The translations under genes and the position numbers were made by a program. Under the pieces are notes generated by a model. That model was not told the DNA's origin, did no database searches, and saw nothing but the letters and a program-made list of their open reading frames with translations. From Bactericera cockerelli (Eukaryota > Arthropoda > Insecta > Hemiptera > Triozidae), in assembly GCA_024516035.1 (NCBI GenBank), contig CM044967.1, positions 4,210,859-4,274,858 of the forward strand: a stretch of 64,000 bases of DNA, in the 5' to 3' direction. This document shows, piece after piece, positions 53,492-59,400 of the stretch; positions within the stretch are counted from its first letter, which is position 1; every line of letters starts with the position of its first letter.

Positions 53492-56400
53492 GTATGTAAC
53501 CTTGCAGACTATAATAATAATTCCGCGTGTCCGTGAGGTAGGTATTGATACCTAAATCACGGTGGTGAGAGGATTATATGGACGCCCAGATCCAATATCT
53601 AGACTCCTTTCATGTCCATTGATTCTATTTGGTTTTAACGTCCTGACTTGAGGTAGACAGGACGGGGGTTTTACCCTCCATTCGCTGGGAATCGTACCAG
53701 CTACCCAAATTAACCTCACCCAGCCTGGGTAAGGTTGGAATTGCCAGCCTCACATGTTCGGAGGGAACAGAATGTTCTGTGTGAAAAGTCTGCTCCAACC
53801 GGGAATCGAACTCAGGATCTCTGGACTACGGACAGTAGTCACAAGCGTTACGCCACGGAGGCTGACGTACGATACCTTGCAGACGATTTTCCTATAATGT
53901 GTACTCAGCAAAAGCTCAATCGGTTTAATCTATGAGAGCTAGTATTAAATTTTTATGTATTTCTAGCCTAGAAGAATTTTCTGATCCAAACGGACCTATG
54001 TGCAAAATATGTGCAGGCGACATAAAATCTGCATTTTATTTCAAACAGATACTTGCTATGGCCGTCCAAAGAGGCAATGCGGCGGCCATACTTGGCACAT
54101 TGGCTCAAGGACTCGATGAGGCTTTTGTACTATGATTTAGCAACAAACTTATGTACTATTACATAATAATCTGATTTATTTTCAGGACTGACCCTAACCA
54201 TCCTAATTCTGTGTCAACTGCCGTCCTATCAGACTGAAAAAGTACAAGTAAGTAGAATCATATTGATGTTATGTTTTGAGGTTTAGGACGTCATTAATAG
54301 ACGTTTTTGTTTATACCTCTGTGGAGCTAAGTCTAGATATTGCGTATTGCCTAAGATGGGGAAAATTAATGCTAATTCATGACTTATGATCTCGATTTTT
54401 TCTATTCATAATCGCCCTTAAAGTCTTTTTCAGGTGCCAAGTTGATATCAATACGAGGGTTTTACCCTCTATTTGCTTGAAACTTCAACTAAAGTAGGAT
54501 AGAGAGTATAGAGACCATCACTCCCCTAGCTGTGGTCAAGCTGGCTACAACAACAACAACAACAACAACGACAGTATCATAGTATATAAGGGCTGGGTGG
54601 AAAAGATTGCCACAGGCAATAACCCCGCCTTTTAGGTAGGACATTAGCTTTATTCACTTTTTTGTTCCTGTTTCTTTGTTCAATTTATTTATTATTTTCT
54701 ATAAATTCATTGTATTGTACTGTAAATTTATTGTATTTGTGTTGTACTGTTTTTCATACCAATATCTATATTAATTACTTTTTCTACTTTTGATATTACT
54801 TTTTAACATTATTTTATTTTAATATTTGTATTTATTGACATTTTTATTGTTGACATTGTAAATAGGGCTATTCCCGTAAATATACTCCCGTACACCGGGT
54901 ATTTATTAAATAAAAAATAAATATTGTACTTTATCGTTACCTAATAGAGAGTTATTTGATAATAATAATAATAATATAATTTCCCCCAAAAAACTCACCG
55001 TGTTACAGAAATCGAGCGCCAAAGTCAGCGCAGTCCCGAGCAGGAGGATAGTCCCTCTCTCCTCGAGTGATATACTCGCAGCACAACTACTCAAAGAACC
55101 GTTCCCTCAGTTTGATGCCACCAAACTGAAGAGGACCGTCCGGAAACTGGACAACGATGAAAGCGGTGACTCTTTGGATGCTGTCAATCCAGACGAGTAC
55201 CAAGGTAAGTGGAGTACTGAACGGAGTGCTCTCAATCCAGACGAGTACCAAGGTAAGTGGAGTACTGAACTGAGTGCTGTCAATCCAGACGAGTACCAAG
55301 GTAAGTGGAGTACTGCACGGAGTGCTCTCAATCCAGACGAGTACCAAGGTAAGTGGAGTACTGAACTGAGTGCTGTCAATCCAGACGAGTACCAAGGTAA
55401 GTGGAGTACTGAACGGAGTGCTCTCAATCCAGACGAGTACCAAGGTAAGTGGAGTACTGAACTGAGTGCTGTCAATCCAGACGAGTACCAAGGTAAGTGG
55501 AGTACTGCACGGAGTGCTCTCAATCCAGACGAGTACCAAGGTAAGTGGAGTACTGAACTGAGTGCTGTCAATCCAGACGAGTACCAAGGTAAGTGGAGTA
55601 CTGAACTGAGTGCTGTCAATCCAGACGAGTACCAAGGTAAGTGGAGTACTGCACGGAGTGCTCTCAATCCAGACGAGTACCAAGGTAAGTGGAGTACTGA
55701 ACTGAGTGCTGTCAATCCAGACGAGTACCAAGGTAAGTGGAGTACTGAACTGAGTGCTGTCAATCCAGACGAGTACCAAGGTAAGTGGAGTACTGCACGG
55801 AGTGCTCTCAATCCAGACGAGTACCAAGGTAAGTGGAGTACTGAACTGAGTGCTGTCAATCCAGACGAGTACCAAGGTAAGTGGAGTACTGCACGGAGTG
55901 CTCTCAATCCAGACGAGTACCAAGGTAAGTGGAGTACTGAACTGAGTGCTGTCAATCCAGACGAGTACCAAGGTAAGTGGAGTACTGAACTGAGTGCTGT
56001 CAATCCAGACGAGTACCAAGGTAAGTGGAGTACTGAACTGAGTGCTGTCAATCCAGACGAGTACCAAGGTAAGTGGAGTACTGCACGGAGTGCTCTCAAT
56101 CCAGACGAGTACCAAGGTAATAATAAAATAATGATAATATCGTCTTATTTGAGGAGCGTGCGTGCAAAAATGAACATCTCCGGAAATATGAATTTTCAGT
56201 CATTATAATCAGCATAAAGAGGAAAGTGAGAAGTTGTATTAGATGTACGAGGTTTGGCTATTAAGTTCGTAGATTCTTCCCATAAAACGATGTGTGTTTA
56301 ACTTACCCAACTTTAGTAGCTATCCCCTTCAATGTACTCCCCTCCTCTATCCCTATAGCGTTCTAAGCAAATTTTCCATTGTTCGAAAGAGTGGTGGAGG

Positions 56401-59400
56401 TCATTTTGTGTGAGGCCTTCCAAGACTTTTGCCGGTTTTTTCTTAACGGCATCTACGCTGTCAAATATGGTACCTTTCAGGGCAGATTTGATTTTTGGGA
56501 ATAAGTTAAAGTCGCACGGGGCCAGGCCGGGTGAGTAAGGAGGTTGTTCCAACACTGGGATGTTGTACTTGGCCAGGAACATCTTCACGGAGAAGGCACT
56601 GTGGGCTGGCACATGGCACCATTTTTGGGCAAACTTTTGTCATGTTGAAATTTTCGTGCAAAATTTGTCTCACACATTCTTTATCAATTTTAAGTGTATC
56701 AGCCATTAGTGTAAGAGGTAACCTACGGTCAGAACGAATCATAACACAATTTTTTTCAATGTTTTCGTCAATTTTTGAGGTTTGGGGGCGACCAGGACGT
56801 GGATCGTCCTCAACATCTTCCTGACCATCTTGAAACCGTTTAAACCATTTATAAAGCGTTGATCTTTTCAAACATGACTCCTGGTAAACTGTCTTTAAAA
56901 AAGAAAAAGTTTCACCAGCAAGTTTTACGTAAAATTCAATAATCACTCGTTGCTCAACGTTTGTATCAATCAAAAATCCGGCAAAATTAAAAAAGATGTC
57001 TTGCGCGTCGGGCTGTCGCAATAGAACTAATTACAGTACAGGCGTGTGACAGCTATGAATCAAAACACAAGACTTGAAGCTGTCTAAATATGTTTATCAT
57101 ATCTTCCTAGCTTGGACAGCTTTTGCGTAGCGGCTCGCGTCTACGAATTTAATAGCCAGACCTCGTACATTGTACATGAATATCAGAACATACCTGGACA
57201 GCTGTTTCGAGCTTATTTGCTCTCATCAGCAGGTAATAGTTCTGAATATCCATGCAATCAACTAACCTCTCTTTTTTAATCAGCATAAATTAAGGAAAAA
57301 CTGATATTATGAAAAGTAAAAAAATATAGAAACAAGTATGAATCTGTTCAGATTTGATTCATAGGTACTGTCGTTTTGAAAGCACGATTACTATGAGATG
57401 TGTTCGAGTAAGGTCGTTTATTGTTTAATTTTTGAATTCCGCTCAGTATAAACTGTTAGAATCAATTCCTAACTCCATTTTTTGTATTTTTGGAAATGTT
57501 CATTTTTGCACGTATGCTCCTCATTCATACTGCCCGATTAAGACTATTATAGTCCCATTATTCCAGCAGTAAGCCCAAGACATATTATTATTATGTGGTA
57601 AAAATCCCAAATAGGAGTATAACTTGTCATGTCCCGCCGGGTTTCGAACCCGCGACCACTGGAATCTCTGGATTCACAGAGTGCCGCCTTTACCACTGAG
57701 CTACCGGGACAACCTACTTCTTTATCAAATTAATGAATTTTCATTAATGTTATTCTCTTAATGTCTTCCAGGAGTTGTTGGTCGTCCGGGGATAGACTTC
57801 CCAGTCCTCTCCACTATTCCTGTCACCAAGTTCAGCTGTCGCCAATACAAGAGCCCGGGTTACTACGCTGATTTGGACACCAACTGTCAAGTGAGTTTTG
57901 AAATCGCGGATAGACCTCACTGAGCCAACCTCCGTGGCTCAGCGGTTAAGAGTATTGGTTGCTGACCCGGAGGTTGCGGGTTCGAATCCCGGCCGGAGCG
58001 GAAAATTTTAACCGAGTTTTTCCGTTTCCAGAATGGCATGGATGTAAACGTAAAGTGCCCTGAAGTAATGTGAAAACGGTTCCTGGGCACAACTACCCTT
58101 TTTTTTCTTCTTTTTTTTTTAAAAAAAAAGACCTCCTAGCTATTAATTTTTGGTTGTTTTTTTTTCCTTCACAAATTAAAAGTTTCGTGTTAATTTAAAA
58201 ACTCCAAGTTTCGTATAATACTTCTGAGTTTTAAGTAGGTATTCATTTTTGCGCAGTCATTTTTATTTAATTAAAATTTCATCATTTAATTACCTATCAC
58301 AAAGTTTAGTCATTTCAGAATATTATATTTAAGAGGCACATCTAGAGAGAGCCAAAATAATCTGTTTCGATATAGCAAAAAAGTTATCTTATTTGTGTTA
58401 ATCAAAATCGTGATATCACAACTACTCAAACTCTAACAAACGCTTTACTAAATCTACGCTGAAACCAGGACTTGAACTACCGACCCTCCGATTACAAGTC
58501 CACCGAATTATCGATCAAGCTACTGAGGTCAGTATCTGTTTTGATGAGAAATTCAAGACCAGAACCGTTCTGAATACTTGAGTTTTCCTTGTGCTCTGAT
58601 CTCAAATCTACCGATGCAAAGGAATCCTCAGTTTAAACTTGTCTGAATTTTCAATTTTAATGATAAAAATCTTTTGGTTTTTTCCAGGTATTCCACATAT
58701 GTGATGGCGGTCGGAAAATATCATTTCTATGTCCAAATGGTACCATTTTTCGGCAGTCCCACTTGATATGTGACTGGTGGTTCAGGGTAGATTGCAGTAA
58801 TTCGGTAAATTTGTACGAAGAAAGTGCCGAACAATTGGCCATAGATCAACAGGCCTACAAATTAAAATCAAAAACACAGGAAAATGTAAATCAAAAGGAA
58901 AATAATTTCCAAGAAAATTATAAAATTACTCCGACATCAAATTCTTTTCAACAAGCTCAAGAAGTTCCCCAAGACACGTATACCTCGAAAGCTAAGGCTT
59001 CAGGAAATCAGCCTTTGCAACAAAACACATTTACATATCAAGCAAATCAAAATCAAAAACCTTTCGCTGGTAACAATCAAAAGCAGTATCCAGAAGTAGT
59101 TACGCCTTCTCCAAGCACATTTTACGCACCGCAAAACCGATTCCAAGCGAATCCTTACAACTCGGACTCACGCAGCTTGGTGAATGAAAATTTATCTGGA
59201 AACTCAATAAATTCAAGACAACAGAATGTCCATAATAATGTAGCTTCTCAATCGAAGAATTACAATCCTTCCAATGCTAAAATATACTCTGGAGGAAATA
59301 GTCTGGACAGCGAGAGCCAAGTTTTGGCTGAATCTGTAAACTATGGAGCTAGCAAACAAAATCGATACAACCCTGATAATTATTACAGTATTGACGGAAC

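Larger units (their letters stand above)
56200..57290 (-). repeat. E satellite-like repeat hosting a mariner insertion
   Basis: AAAGTGAGAAGTTGTATTAG precedes the mariner. After it come ATGAATATCAGAACATACC, GGACAGCTGTTTCGAGC and GCTCTCATCAGCAGGTAA, then CAACTAACCTCTC. The two sides together match the uninterrupted unit at 46446-46632 read in inverse. Confidence 0.75.

Noticed and set aside
55087..56115. Long minus-strand frames (342 and 330 residues) opposite the 48-bp repeat
   Set aside because: A stop-free unit with period divisible by three keeps several frames open on both strands. No start context, splice logic or domain supports them, whereas the plus frame joins known exons.
55179..56116. 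CRISPR-like array
   Set aside because: The repeats are contiguous, without unique spacers, in a eukaryotic gene.
55000..56208. A standalone 402-residue plus-strand protein
   Set aside because: Its first residues lie in the intron 2 acceptor and its last 30 in intron 3. The phases and the GVVGRPG junction show it is exon 3 plus the donor ladder.
56206..57289. TAATCAGCATAAA on both sides of the E/mariner block as a 13-bp target-site duplication
   Set aside because: In the copy at 46446-46632, E units repeat in tandem and the matching sequence is part of the next unit, so it is not evidence of a duplication made on insertion.
57924..57995. Functional tRNA gene
   Set aside because: The head has good box A and B motifs, but the anticodon arm and acceptor ends do not fold cleanly and a SINE body follows. 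The same applies to the S1, S2, S4 and S6 heads.
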